A stretch of 64,000 nucleotides of DNA from Dolomedes plantarius (lineage: Eukaryota; Arthropoda; Arachnida; Araneae; Dolomedidae): the NCBI GenBank assembly GCA_907164885.2, contig OU015496.1, positions 163,288,850 to 163,352,849 of the forward strand. Reading direction: 5' to 3'. Positions within the stretch are counted from its first letter, which is position 1, and every line of letters begins with the position of its first letter. The notes beneath the pieces were generated by a model. It had not been told where the DNA came from and did not search any database. It was given only the letters and a program-made list of their open reading frames with translations. Position numbers and translations under genes: made by a program. Below, in pieces: positions 20,829 through 34,051 of this stretch.

Positions 20829-23800
20829 CTACTTATATCTTACAAAGCCGTTGCTGTTTCTGGGACCTAAATTATACCCATGACTAGTAGTCCTGGAACT
20901 TCCTACCGATGAACTCAGATTGTATGTATTTGTATTAGGTGGCGGAGGAAAATTACATTAGAAGTTACAGGTATGGCAGGATTCAATGATGGGCTAGAAA
21001 TTGAGCTAGAGATTGATTGTTGCTCGAGATCTACAATACACTTAGGTCTTAAGTCGAAATCAGGAGAAGGTACATTTAAGATAGACATAGATGTTTCTAA
21101 TACTAGAATTTGAGCAGGTGTTAAAGCTATCAAGCCGTTAGTTACTTTCTTGGCTGGAAAAGAGATGCGATCTTCCCCTGAGTCATTATTTGGAGACATT
21201 TGAATAGCTAAATCTGGAGACTGGTCCAGTGGAGTAAAAGGGAAAATTTGCCTGTCCTGAACTTTTATTAATCTATTGACATGGACAGTTTGCATTTTAT
21301 CCGGATTACTGATAAGGGCAATTTTGAAAATAACAGGGGATATCTGCTGCAAGACTCTGAAAGGACCCTGGTTTAATTTAGACAGCTTTTTCGTGGTGTG
21401 AGCATTAATTTGTGGGACATGAAGATAGACCGTATCACCGACTTAAATATTTTTATCTTTGCATTTAGTAAGTGAGGTTTGAACTTGGGAATCAGCTGCT
21501 TCTTCCAGGTTTTGTTTGACCAAATTGAAAGAGGTTTGCATTTGTTGAACGAGTTGGTGAACATAAGAGGGAGTATCAGAATATGTACGAAGCTTTGGGG
21601 AGAAAATTAAGTCATACGGAAGCACAAGATCTCTACCATGGACGAGAAATGCAGGAGAATATTTAATACTTCGATGAAAGGCAGTTCTAAAGGTCAATAA
21701 GGCCAAAGGAACATGTTCACACCAGTCTTCTTGAGTCTCATGGACTAAGGGGCTAAGAGTATCTATTAAGGACTTGTTTAGCATTTCAACTACCCAATTT
21801 CCTTTTGGATTATAATTAACGGTGTGTTGTTTCTTTATACCTAACTTATTGTACACTTCCATCATTACATTTGAAACAAAATTGGAACCTCTATCAGAGT
21901 ATAGAGTTTGCATCAGACCATGTCGCGAAATAAAATCAATTAAAACTTTAGCTACTGTGCTACTTTTGATATCTGGTACAGGGTATGCTTCTGGGTATCG
22001 AGTAAAGTAATCTGTTATGAATAATAGCCATTTGTTTCCCTGTTTTGAAGTAAAAAAGGAACCGCATGCATCAATGGAGCATTTTTTGAAAGGTCTATCC
22101 GCTGTCGATATCTTTTGCAAAGGAGCTTTTGATGATTTGGAAAAACCTCTTCTTTGGATACATGATTGGCAGGTTTTTACATAATGTTTGACTTGTTGGT
22201 ATTTTCCTTTCCAAAAATAATTTTGCCTGACCCTATGAAGTGTGCGACTAAAACCAGCATGACTGACCGTATTGTTATCATGACACAAATGTAAAATTTC
22301 AGGTACTGAGGTACAAAAGAGTTTAGTAAGTTGCGCATATCTAAGATTAGTGTTACTGATTTTACAAAGTAATAAGTTATTATCAAGGAAAAAATTAGGT
22401 GAAGTAGGAGAAAATTTAAAGTTATTACGCAATTTTGAAATAATATTTTGGCAATAGGAAACCGATTGTTGCTTGGAAATTAGATCTTCACTAGAAATGG
22501 AATTTAAGGAAAAGGACTGTAGGTCAGCAGAGAGAGAATGAATTTCCTTAACTTGTGTATTAGCATTAATTAAGGTATTTTGACAATTTTCCTGAGGTGA
22601 ATTAGAGTCTGTATAAGAAAGATAATCTGCCGTTAAATTTAGACGCCCAGGTTTATGAACAATTTCATAATCATATTGCTGAAGGGTCATGATCCACATA
22701 GCAATGCGTAATGTGGGATCTTTTAATTTGAAAAGCTGTGACAAACTCTTTTGATCACAATACACTATAAATTTAGACCCATATAAATATTGTTTAAAGT
22801 GCTGTATGCCAAATACAACTCCTAGAGCTTCTTTTTCCAAGACAGAATAATTTATATCCGCAGGCCCAAATTTTTTGGAAGCAAAACAAACAGGATGTTG
22901 GAATCCAGTGTCATCCTTTTGAACGAGCACAGCACCAAGGGCGAATTTACTAGCATTAGAGCAGAGAGCAAATGGTTTGCTAAAATATGGGAGCTTTAAA
23001 CAAGGTTCCTTAATTAGAAAATTTTTGAGTGTAGTAAAAGAATCATTTGCCGATTGTGACCATTGAAATTGAACAAGATCCTTAGTCAAGTGAGTTAAAG
23101 GTAAAGCAATTTTGGAATAATTTGGAATAAATTTACGATAAAAGCCAGTGAGTCCTAAAAAAGCTCTTACCTGTTTTTTAGTGCGTGGGGGAGAAGTGTT
23201 TTTAATGGATTCAATTTTCCTGGGATCTGGTCTGACCTGTCCTTCCGATACTTTGTGTCCCAGATAAACAATTTCATCTTTAAAGAGAGAACATTTACTT
23301 GGTTTAAGATTAAGATTTGCATGTTGTAGTCGCTGGAACACTATTTCTAGTCTACTCAAATGCTCAGAGAAGGTTTTGGAGGCAATTACAACGTCATCGA
23401 TATATACTGCAATAGAGAGATGAGAAAGACCTGAAAGCACAATACTCATCAGCCTTTGGAAACTACAACTAGCATTGTGTAAGCCAAAGGGCATTTTTTT
23501 GAAGTGAAAGAGATCCATTTCAGTGGCTATCCCTGTTTTGTGAGCATCCCTAGGATCCATAGTCATTTGGTGAAATCCCGATGTTAAGTCAAGCGAGGGA
23601 AAAAATTTAGCACCCGAAAGCATGTCAATCATTTCAGAAATATTAGGTAAGGGAAAATTATCTGGAATGGTTTTTTCGTTCAGTTTTCTTAAATCAGCAA
23701 CAAGGCGATATGACCCATCTGTTTTCTTCACTAATAAAACAGGGGCAGCATAAGAGGAAGTTGATGGTTCAATTATATCAGATTCTAAGAGGGTATTAAT

Positions 23801-25093
23801 TTGCCTACGAATTTCTGGTTTAAGATGATAAGGTACGCGATAGGGTTTTTGACGAATGGGAATGTCATCAGTAAGGTGAATGCGATGTTGAATGATGGAG
23901 CATTCCGCTAGTTCCGAAATATCTTGTGCAAAAATATCTTTATATTTGGCAATTAGTTGTAGAACTTTTTGTCGCTGGTCAAGACTCAAGTGAGAAAGAT
24001 CAAATTCAGGTAATTTGGTAGGAATTTTGTCATCTTGATTTATATTGCTTACAAATTCGGTAGTAGATTCAGATTCAATATTAGAAACAGTTACTAATTT
24101 AGTATTTTTATTTAGAGTAATGGATGAATCTGTCCCATTAAGCACTTGCGCTAAGCAGGTATTGTTTTGAGATACTACAAATACAACATTCGCAACTAAA
24201 TATGAATTATAATTACGGTTTTCGTTAGGTTGCAATAATAAGGTCTGGCCAGGTTGAAAATGTTTTGGAATAGCAATGTTTACATATTTTTGAGAATTTG
24301 GAGGAATATTTACTTTTTGAGAGAGAGTACCAAAATAACAGGAATTTTGCCGCTTGATCTGATTGTTAGTAGAATTTTCATTATTATATTCAACAGTTAG
24401 TGATTTAAAATCAGACCAAGAAATACTTAAAAGAGAATTTTGAAGTAGATTTTGATTGCAATTAACAATGAAATTATTATCAGAAAGAAAATTAAGTCCT
24501 AAAATCAGATCAAAAGATGGAGCTAAATCAGAATGCGAAACAACAAATAAAGTACAAAAATCAACATTGTTAATGAGGAAATTACACTTTACAGAATTTT
24601 GAGTTTCAATATTCAAACCTGTGATTGTTTTTAAAGTTATGCTAGGCATAGCAATAGGAGTAAAATTTTTAAGTTTTTGGAATGTTGAAATGGAAAGAAC
24701 ATTTATACTTGCGCCAGTGTCGATTAAGGCTTTAGCTTGAAAATTTTCGAATTGGACACTAATGATGGGTAATTTATATTTTGATAAATTAAAATTTGAG
24801 TCGGTAGCTATAAAATCAAAATTCAGATCTGACCGGGCATTTTCTGAGCAAAGCAATCTTGGACCTTCTCTACCCACAATCAGTTTGGGTGATTTTATTC
24901 TTGCATACTGTTCATAAGGTGGCGCGAACGAATTTAGCTCAGGGGCAGAGAGTTGATTACTCTGGTAATTATTCCTTGGCCTACCACTTTGGTACTGGTG
25001 ATGACCACCCCTAAACTGAGGATTAGCAGGTTGTTGGCGAAACGAGGTGCTATAAGATTGCTCCCTTATCCTTTTTCTACATTCTCTTGCCAC
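20829..25093 (-). pseudogene. Gypsy B pol (protease, RT, RNase H, integrase), nearly intact
   Basis: An open frame of 1216 codons runs from 25093 to a TAA at 21443. The same frame then stays open to 20915, and a shifted frame to about 20829, so a single nonsense and one late shift are the main pol defects. Protease motif ALIDTGASINVLS is near residue 125; RT KLNEKTIPDNFPLPNI; YIDDVVIAS near 565; RNase H ends at about residue 820 (HKPGRLNLTADYLS). Integrase HHCC zinc region (about 940-985) is followed by catalytic Asp in CSIDACGSF (about 1006), Asp in YSDRGSNF (about 1064) and Glu in NWVVEMLNKS (about 1100), a DD35E spacing. The gag zinc knuckle lies at the gag-pol overlap in another frame. 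Confidence 0.9.
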
Positions 25094-25937
25094 GTGACCC
25101 TTAATCCCAGAGAAAAAATAGGTAACTTTCCTGATAGGGGCCTGCTGTTCTCGAAATTGACTACTCGAGGACTACTCGAGGCCTCTAATTTTTCTAATCT
25201 ATCTATCACAACATCTAAGGTTTTCTGTAAGGTCTCAGTGGTTGACTTTAGGAATGTTGTTACGTCATTTGAATTTGAATTTACTGTTGTAGGTGGGCCG
25301 GAGATATGCGAAACATTAGGGTTTGCACATGCAAGGGAAAGCTCTATCCTATTCGCAATTTCGACCGCTTCTTTAAAAGATTTCGGATCCTGAATGACAA
25401 GTTGTAATCTAATTGGGTTCACAAGTCCTTGTAAGAACTGAGACAAGAGCATATTCTCAACAAAATGACTATCTTGGGTAGTATGCGGTAAATTTTGTCT
25501 AATGCTCTGGTGGGCAAGACCTTGAAGTCGGGCTGAAAACTGACGGACAGTTTCAGAACTTCCCTGAGTCGCATTCCTAAAACAGCTAAACTTTTGGGAA
25601 AAAGACTTTAAGGGGCAAAATGCTTGCAAATAGATTCCTTTAATTCAGCATACATAATATTTGGCTGATTTACTAATGTATTGGAAAAAAATTGGGAAGC
25701 TTGTCCCTCCAGTTTTAATTTAACAATTAGCGCTAACTGATCATCTGACCAGCCAGCCAGTTTGGCTGTGTTTTCCAGGGTGGAAAAAAAATTCACAAAA
25801 TTCTCACCTACCAGAGGAGGTAAGGATACAACAAATAAGGGGTTTTGCAGTGACGATGTGCTTTGCACAACTCCTAAAGATAAAGAAGGGTTACCACACC
25901 CATTCCCAGACTGCCCCTCATTACCACTTAAGAACAT
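25066..25937 (-). pseudogene. Gypsy B gag, one frameshift
   Basis: The N-terminal 109 codons (25608-25937) and the following 187 codons (25066-25629) are adjacent frames broken by a single-base shift near 25612 in a run of T and C. Sequence is of gypsy Gag type: SLPPLVGENFVNFFSTLENT, WSDDQLALIVKLKLEGQASQ, then FRNATQGSSETVRQFSARL and a coiled-coil tail (LKSTTETLQKTLDVVIDRLE). A degenerate zinc knuckle (GIKGHVAREC) lies at the overlap with pol, which begins in another frame. The overlap could be programmed frameshifting or decay. Confidence 0.8.
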
Positions 25938-26519
25938 AGTTAATAATATCTATTAGACAATTCATCCGACAGACACATACAGCAGAGTTTTTTAGCAAGG
26001 CAAAGGTTCACGACACCCAATTATGTGGTGAAGAATACGAAGAGATTTACGTAAGTTAGTGTTTACACCACTAGCACTTTTTCTCTAACCCAGGTTCAAA
26101 GGAAACAAATACTTTAGCCTTGGTTGCCTCTGCACAATATATGTCCTTAGAGTGAATAAATATGACAGACACTATCAAATACAATCACATACATTTAATA
26201 AACAAAAATATTACATTTCATTACAGATCAAATAATAAGGAATTGTTCATCTTTCCTATGAACACTCGTAAAAATCAAGGAATGACCAGTCAATAAGGAA
26301 TTTTACAACACTGGCTAAGGAAAGAATAACGGGGATACTAGTCGGCAGAATCTACGTTGGGAAGTCACAAGTTAATAATCATGAGCTTCCTGACCATTCT
26401 CAACACATCATATTACATATTAGTACACATCACAAAAACATATAAATTTACCCTAAAGGAAGGATTCTACTTGGTGTAAAAAATTTAGAAAAGGTAATTA
26501 TGATATATAAAAAAGAAGA
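25938..26519 (-). other. Gypsy B leader (5' untranslated region)
   Basis: About 580 bp between gag and the 5' LTR on the minus strand. No clear tRNA primer-binding site next to the LTR edge. Confidence 0.5.
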
Positions 26520-27308
26520 AGAACGTCACCCGTTTAACAAAATTTCGCGCTGTGTACGAGTTCAGTTGAAGGGCCGAAATTGTAGTGTTCCAGGCTTCCG
26601 TCCGATTCTATACTCCTAAGTCGTGGGGAAGAATGCGACTCCGGGATCAGAATTGTAGGGAATTCATGGGACACGTCTGATGAATCCACGCAGTGAAGGA
26701 GCTAGGTTAAATGGCTAAGAAGGGCAGCGCTCCAGCTTCCGGCAGGGATTGCACTCCTGTGTCGTAAAAAATGGCGGCCACTGGATCAGAGATTCTCTTG
26801 TTTCTCGGATTCCTTCTCGTCGGAGAACAAGACGTGCATCCTCGCAGGGTTCACTCCAGCCAGAGAGAGAAACTTCCTGACCTCCACGCTCACGCATTCA
26901 CTCGATACTGCCGCACTCCCGCGAAAACCTGTCTGGTCGCTCAGAGTCCACGCTGCAGCGCCGTCTTTCATTGGTCCAAGAAGTGGTCACTCAAGCCTAA
27001 GTCCGGAAAAGAGTCCGGCCCTTCTCCCTCAATCCTTCAAGAAAAGGAAAAACATGGCGGACAGTCCGAACAAAATGGTGAATTCGCCATTTAGCCAAAC
27101 AAAATAAAAGGGGGGACCGTAAAACAAAAAAAATAAACTATTAATTAATACTGAGTTAGCTTTTAAGTGAGATGATGATTAATTACTATGACATTACTAT
27201 CGTTTGGTTTAGTTAGTACAAAGTATGGTGATGATAAAAAAAAGAAAAATTCGTTATTTGTTAGAACAATTCGTTAGAACAGTTACCGTTAGAACAATCA
27301 TCACGACA
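26520..27308 (-). repeat. Gypsy B 5' LTR
   Basis: Matches 19014-19792. Differs by substitutions and small indels, including an extra 12 bp near 27005 and a short duplicated 'cgttagaac' segment near 27260-27295. Confidence 0.85.
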
Positions 27309-28220
27309 CAGGGTATGCATACCATTTTCTACGATGTTAGTTAATGTTGGTCATAGTTAATGTAAGCTTAAGCTTAAGGGGACAGGGTACTAAAATACCT
27401 TCAAATTTTCGAAATTTCAATTTTGGTTTAGTAAAATAGAATATAGATTTCTGAGTAGATCTATGTAATTTTTATGAAATTCTGCCTATTAGAAGTAAAG
27501 ATATAGTAATTTTAGTGATGTAAACAAAACTGACACTGTCCCTTTAATGAATCTGTTTGTTTTGATCTGTCAGTGCATCTCTTTCAACGCTGTTTCTGTG
27601 CTCTGTGGTTTAATATCATGCTCCATGGTTTATTTTTCTTGCTTCACGGTTCAGATATTTATTTCTAACCATGCTTCAAACTGTAAACCGAACTGTTATG
27701 ATGTAAGTTGTTTACGATTGAAAGCTACACACGTTCTTATTTAGATTGCTGATCTAAACAACTTTTGCTTACTTCTAAAAAAATATATTGAAGCGTTTTA
27801 CACTTCTAAATAGTTTTATTTCCTGTAAGAAAATATGGGCCGTCCAAGAAAATTTGGAAAGCGGAAGTTCTACGGAAATCAATACAAGCCTGAAGTTAAT
27901 GTGAGTTCTACTGATGTAAAATCAAACATTGCTAGTGCTTCAAGATCTAAAATTGACTCGAGTTTTAATAGTGATTGTGTTAATGATGTTTATTTGAATA
28001 AATCAGAATCTATTAATGTTATTATTGAGCTTCCAATCCTGTCTGACTTGATTAAAAGTGGTGTAAAGTGCAAATATTGTAATCAGGAAGACTGTCATTA
28101 TAAAGCCAGAGGAAAATAATCGAAGAGGACTTTCCTTATCATTGTTCATACTTTGTGGTAATGGAAGAAGTACCATGACTTCCAGCAAGTCTAAAAAATG
28201 TTATGATTTAAATATTCGAC

Positions 28221-28225
28221 TTGCT
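28221..28225. repeat. BEL target-site duplication TTGCT, left
   Basis: TTGCT directly before the 5' LTR, repeated at 34052-34056 after the 3' LTR; 5 bp is usual for BEL/Pao. Confidence 0.9.
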
Positions 28226-28488
28226 TGTTGCGAATGGCAGCGCCTCACCAGCCAATCAGGAGCAGCGCGAGCTGACGTCATATGTTGATGCTCTTACTTT
28301 TCAGCCTTTTGATCTTGTAACTTTCGTCTATGTAGTTGTGTTTTTGTGTGCTTCAGTAAATGTTCTTTATGTGTCACATCCCGTGTTATATTCAGTAGAT
28401 TTAATTAATCTGTCGAGATACGACATCGGGTAGATGTCAGCCCTGCATCAATATTTTGAGTTGTTCCGTTACTGAGCGTGACGCTACA
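28226..28488 (+). repeat. BEL 5' LTR
   Basis: Starts TGTTGCGAATGG and ends GACGCTACA. Compared with the 3' LTR there are three substitutions: c/t in 'gcgcgagc', t/g in 'gtcatatg', c/a in 'catcccgtg'. Confidence 0.95.
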
Positions 28489-28495
28489 TATTTTC

Positions 28496-28513
28496 TGGCG
28501 CCCAACGTGGGGC
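28496..28513 (+). other. BEL primer-binding site
   Basis: TGGCGCCCAACGTGGGGC lies seven bases after the LTR end and starts with the usual TGG complementary to a tRNA CCA tail. The cognate tRNA is not determined. Confidence 0.75.
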
Positions 28514-28549
28514 CATTTTCGGCAGCTAGTTGATTAATTTGAGCCTGAA

Positions 28550-31500
28550 ATGGATGTGACACAGCTTAAAACACAACGGAAAGTGCTTCGTGCGTCGTTT
28601 ACTGCCTGTGTGAACAAAATTGAGGCTGAGCTTTCAAAAGAAAATCCTGATGTAAAGGAACTTTCGGTTTTGAAATCGCAAATTGGCGATAAATTTACGC
28701 GCCTCGAGACGTGCCAAACGGACATTACGAACCTTATTTTGAAAGGTAAAGACGCCGAGAATGTGTATGAAAAAGATTTTCTGTCTGCCGAAGAATATAG
28801 AGATAAGTTTTCCGAACTATGCTCGCAAATCGAACAGTTATCTTTGAAAGAACCGAAAACGAAAGAATGCTTTGAAACGAGAAAATTCAAGCTACCAAAA
28901 ATAGAGCTGAAGAAGTTTAATGGGGATGTAAAGGAATATTTAACGTTCTGGAGCCAGTTTAGTAAAATTCACGAGGATACAAGTATCCCTAATGAAGATA
29001 AATTCCAGTACCTCCTGCAAGCTGTTGTTCCGAAATCGAAAGCAGCTCGAGTGGTGGAGAGTTTCCCTGCAACGGCGGAGAATTATCCCAAGGCGATATC
29101 CCAGCTTAAAGAGAGATTTGGACGCGATGATTTGTTGGTACAAATTTATGTTCGTGACCTACTGACCATGGTTATGAAAAATGCTGTCACCGGACGCTCA
29201 AAAACAGATCTTCCGGCATTGTATGACGAGTTGGAAGCAAAGATACGTGCTCTTGAGAGTCTAGGACGAACGCAAGAGAAGTACGGCGATTTTCTAAGTC
29301 CTTTAGTGGAATCCAGTTTGCCAGATGAGACATTGCTAGCTTGGGAAAGAAGCAGAAACATGAAACTAGTGCCTGAAGCTGAAAATCGTTCCCTGGAGAA
29401 TCTGATGAATTTTCTGAAACAAGAAGTGAAAGGAGAAGAAATGGTCGAGCTAGCTCGAACAGGCTTTGCATCTTCTTCTTACTTAAAGAGAAAAGAAACA
29501 GTGAACAAAATGGATAATTACCCCACCGCTGCGTCATTGGTAAGCACTGACATTAGGAGCAACCCGGGTAAGAGAAATTTATTATGTGTCTTTTGTAATA
29601 AGGAACATCCTTCCAAGGACTGTTTTGAAGCTAGAAAAATGTCTTTGGATGAAAAGAGAAAATGTTTATTGAAAAATAGAGCCTGTTTTTCATGTTTCTC
29701 TGTCTCGCACTTTTCTAAGTTCTGTAAAGTTAAAAATTCTTGTTTATATTGTGCCAAGCCGCACCATTATTTAATGTGTGATCATCCTAAAGAAAGTAGT
29801 AAAACTGATGTCATCGAAACTAATTCATTGTCTAACAGTTGTGTTAAGCATAACATTTTTCTAATGACTTTAATTGTAAAAGTAAGTGCGAATGACAGAG
29901 AAGAAACATTTCGAGCTCTGATTGATAGCGGTTCTCAGTATTCTTATATTTCCCAGCATGCAATCGAGAAACTGGGTTTGGAGTCAAATAACAAAATTAA
30001 AATGCAGCATATGTTATTTGGGGGGAGAGAAACGCAGAGTCAGATACACGATGTTTATAAAATACTTGTCAGTTCTTTAGATGACTCATTCTCATTGACC
30101 GTTGAAGCTCTCTCGGAAAAGAGAATTTGTGGCAATGTGCCAAAAATCAGCAGTTCTACGGTTATAGATGAGTTGTATAAAAAAGGGATTACTTTGTCGG
30201 ATTTAGCGACAGGCGATTGCGAAATAAATTTGCTCTTGGGAGCCGATGTTGTGGAGTTATTGTTTATGGATAAATCTGTCAAATTGGATTCGGGTTTGTT
30301 TTTGTTAAAGACGCGTTTAGGATTTATTTTAACGGGGAAAGTGGAAGTGCCTAGTAAATGCAATGTAATCTCCGATACTGTTTTGAATGCTATTTCATTA
30401 TATGTTAACAACTCGTCTATTAATGAGTTGTGGGATCTCGAAAGCCTTGGGATTCAGGACCCAATCCAAAGGTTAAATAAAAATACTGAACATTTAAAGG
30501 TGGTACATGAATTTGAAAACAGTATGAAAATTCTGCCGGACGGTAGATACGAACTTTGTTTGCCGTTCAAATCGAATACAAATGAGTTGCCTTCCAATAA
30601 AGAATTGACATGGAAACGGCATAGGCGAATGTGCGAACGCGCACAACGGGATGGGCTTTTAGACGATTATAAAGCTGTATTTAAAGAATGGGCGGAATTA
30701 GGGATAACTGAAAGAATCGAGAGTGAAAACGAAACCTCTCATTTTTTGCCACATCGACCGGTTGTGAAAACCGATAGTAGTACCACCAAAATAAGGCCGG
30801 TTTTTGACGCTTCGGCTCGGGAAACTGGAAAGAGTTCATTAAATGATTTACTGCACAAAGGTCCAAATTTAATTGAAAAAAATTCCGGACATAATTGATA
30901 GGTTTAGAAGTTATCCTATTGGAATGTCTGCCGATATCGAAAAGGCTTTCCTCCAATTGGGAATTGCCCCTGAGCATAGAGATTTTTTGAGATTCTTTTA
31001 TCCCACAGAAAATGAGCAAGTTGTGTATCGACATCGACGAGTGGTCTTTGGTGTGTCATCGAGTCCCTTTATGTTAGCTGCGGCACTTTCACACTTGCTC
31101 GAACATGTACCAGCTGAAGATTCTGAAACAGCAGATAAATTGAAACTTTCGTTTTATGTTGACAACTGTGTCGCGGGAGTGAGTGATGTTAGACAGCAAG
31201 AAGAATTTATTTCGAAGGCTAGGACAATTTTGTCTCGGGGTTGTTTTAATGTACGAAATTGGGAAAGTAATGCCGAATGTAAGTACATAGCTAAGAGCAC
31301 AGGAACAACGAAAATTTTGGGAATTTTATGGGATCTTGATAGAGATGTTTTAAAATGCAATGTTTGTGTGGGAGATTTAAAATCTGATTGTAATATTACA
31401 AAAAGATTTATTTTAGCAGCCGTGCAGAAAATTTTTGACCCACTCGGCATTTTATGTTCTGCAACTCTACCACCTAAAATACTGTTGCAGAATACATGGA

Positions 31501-33759
31501 AATTAAAATTATCATGGGATTCACCTTTGCCAGAAGATGTTGTGAAACCCTTTCTAAAGTGGTGGGGTGAAATAGATAGACTCGCAGATATAGAAATTCC
31601 GCGTTATTTTGAAATTAACGATACAACTCAGATGCACGTTTTTGTTGATGCCTGCAAAGAGGCGTATGCAACTTGCGTATTTCTTAGATCAGACACTTCT
31701 CAAGGTGTAAAGGTCGTACTTGTCAGAGCAAAATCAAGAGTGGCTCCTTTAAAACAGGTGACTATCCCCAGGTTGGAGCTTATGGCATGGTGTATAGGTG
31801 CCAGATTAGCACATTCGGTGCAGCAAGCACTTAACATTACAGAAATGGAAACCATTTTTTGGAGCGATTCCATGGTTGCTTTGTATTGGATGAAAGATAA
31901 GGGGGGGGTCAGTTTTTGTATCAAATAGAATTAAAGAAATAAAGACTCTTTTTCCTGAAAGCGAGTGGCGATATGTACCAGGAAAAATTAATCCGGCAGA
32001 TCTAATTTCTCGAGGATGTTCACCTAGTCATTTGGTTGAGTCACACTGGTGGGAAGGTCCATCGTGGTTAGTAGAGTCTCCAGACACCTGGCCCGTCACT
32101 GAATTAAATGATTGTGAAATTTTCCAAATCTCTTCAGAAAGGAAAAGGATTAGATTATGCAATCTAAATTTGATAGAGGAAGAGATACCATGGTACGCTA
32201 AGAAATTTTCCAAATTTCATCCAATCTTAAGATTAGTAGCCTGGGTTCTAAGATTTGTTAACAATGCAAGAAGTAGTATTAATGAGAGAAAAATTGGAAA
32301 ATTAACCTTAGGAGAGATAGAGAATGCTGAGATCCGACTAATTCGATCTGTACAAGCTCTAAGTTTTCCAGACGAAAAGTCAATACCTAACCTGTGTGTA
32401 TTTATAGATGACAACAATATCATCCGTGTAAAAACTTGCATTACTGAGCGTATAGATACTCCCCATTTTCTGTCGCCAATCCTGCTGCCTAACAAGTGCA
32501 TATTTACGCAAAGACTTGTAGAGCACTTTCACACTGAAAATTATCATGCTGGAACACAGTTACTTCTCAGCATAATTCGTGAAAAATATTGGATACTAGG
32601 TGGGAGAAGAACTGTCAGGAAAATATGGAATACTTGTGTTAAGTGCCGGCGATTTAAAAGTAAATCTCCATTGACTGATCCAGTTGCACTACCTGCTGAT
32701 CGTGTAGAAGATGCAGCCGTGTTTGAAGTGGTTGGAGTAGATTTGGCTGGCCCCTTGTACCTAAAACAGGGTAGTAAAGCATGGATTGTCCTTTACACTT
32801 GGGCACTCTACCGATCTGTGCATCTTGAACTAGTTTCTTCGCTCTCTACTGACGCCTTTTTATTATCTTATCGCCGTTTTGTGGCTAGAAGAGGAAGACC
32901 GCGAGTAATATATTCAGACAACGGTACGAATTTTAGAGGGGCACATAACGAATTGGCTGCTATTGATTGGAACGGGGTGTCTCGCTATGCAGAGATACAA
33001 CGTACAACGTGGAAATTTATACCTCCCACAGCTGCATGGTGGGGTGGCTTTTGGGAAAGGCTCGTGAGAACGGTGAAGGAGCTTCTTAGGAGATCCTTGG
33101 GTAAAGCCATATTCACTTACGAAATTCTGGTGACAGTCTTATGCGAGTTCGAAAAGGTTATTAACTCACGGCCTTTAACATACCTTTCCGAAGACATGAA
33201 AGATCTCACTCCAATCACACCCGCAATGTTTTTGTATGACAGACCAACTGCTGAGGTTACTGATTTAGATATGCGGGATACTAATCACTACCGCAAGAGA
33301 TTACGATTTCGCGCTAAAGTAATCGAAGTTCTGAAAAGGCGGTTTAGGATCGAGTATTTGGGTCTGTTGGTTCAACGACAGAGTCAAAATACTCGATCGT
33401 CTAACATTCGTCAAGGGGACATTGTCATGATAGGGGAAGACATGAAAAGACGTCTTCAATGGCCACTAGCCCGGGTGCTGGACCTGATTCCGGGTAAGGA
33501 CGGACTAGTGAGAACTGTCAGAGTAAAGACTCAGTCTTGTACGCTAATTCGTCCAATCCAACGCGTGTTTCCGCTTGAGGTTAGTGGAAATGACTTGGAG
33601 AATTTGCCACGTCCGAAAGTTGAACCGACTGAATCTGCAGTGAAAGCTCCTGATCTAGATTCTTCAGACATTAATCAACCTCAAGTGACCAGATGTGGTC
33701 GGGTCATAAAGAAACCTAAGAAACTGAACTTAGTGTCTTTAACTGATGTTTTTGAGTAG
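28550..33759 (+). pseudogene. BEL/Pao gag-pol polyprotein, two single-base frame breaks
   Basis: Frame 1 (28550-30898) encodes a Gag of the DUF1759 type (about residues 113-260, FNGDVKEYLTFW), cysteine-rich knuckles (CVFCNKEHPSKDC, CFSCFSVSHFSKFC, about 346-410), an aspartic protease (ALIDSGSQYSYIS, about 455) and the start of RT (RPVFDASAR). Frame 2 (to 31928) holds SADIEKAFLQLGI, the box YVDNCVAGV (Asn at the second Asp position), the Pao-type region and RNase H (SDSMVALYW). Frame 3 (to 33759) holds the integrase: an HHCC motif, then Asp in VVGVDLAGP, Asp in YSDNGTNFRG, Glu in GGFWERLVRTVK, and a DUF5641-like tail. The breaks lie in an A7 run near 30878 and a G8 run near 31901. Otherwise the gene is open. 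Confidence 0.9.
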
Positions 33760-33773
33760 CTATCCAGCTCCTC

Positions 33774-33788
33774 AAAAAGGGGGGAGGA
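33774..33788 (+). other. BEL polypurine tract
   Basis: AAAAAGGGGGGAGGA lies directly before the 3' LTR, the expected plus-strand primer. Confidence 0.9.
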
Positions 33789-34051
33789 TGTTGCGAATGG
33801 CAGCGCCTCACCAGCCAATCAGGAGCAGCGTGAGCTGACGTCAGATGTTGATGCTCTTACTTTTCAGCCTTTTGATCTTGTAACTTTCGTCTATGTAGTT
33901 GTGTTTTTGTGTGCTTCAGTAAATGTTCTTTATGTGTCACATCACGTGTTATATTCAGTAGATTTAATTAATCTGTCGAGATACGACATCGGGTAGATGT
34001 CAGCCCTGCATCAATATTTTGAGTTGTTCCGTTACTGAGCGTGACGCTACA
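33789..34051 (+). repeat. BEL 3' LTR
   Basis: 263 bp, identical to the 5' LTR except for three substitutions. Followed by the TTGCT duplication. Confidence 0.95.

Larger units (their letters stand above)
19014..27308 (-). mobile_element. Gypsy B, nearly full-length Ty3/gypsy retrotransposon
   Basis: Two LTRs of 779 and 789 bp (19014-19792, 26520-27308) bracket gag and pol on the minus strand, about 8.3 kb in total. Order on the minus strand: 5' LTR, leader, gag, protease, RT, RNase H, integrase, long 3' noncoding stretch, 3' LTR. LTRs start TGTCGTGAT on the minus strand. I could not find a matching target duplication. It is inserted in the 3' region of gypsy A. Confidence 0.85.
28226..34051 (+). 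mobile_element. Complete BEL/Pao LTR retrotransposon
   Basis: 5826 bp with two 263-bp LTRs (28226-28488, 33789-34051), a primer-binding-site-like sequence, one gag-pol, a polypurine tract and a TTGCT duplication. The LTRs differ at only three positions, so this is the youngest LTR insertion in the window. It interrupts the Kolobok-like transposase. Confidence 0.95.

Noticed and set aside
19010..27312. Target duplication for gypsy B
   Set aside because: Flanks (taaa and cagg) do not match; edges may be off by a few bases or mutated.
28534..32501. Minus-strand open frames of 60-118 codons across the BEL element
   Set aside because: Antisense shadows of a clear gag-pol.
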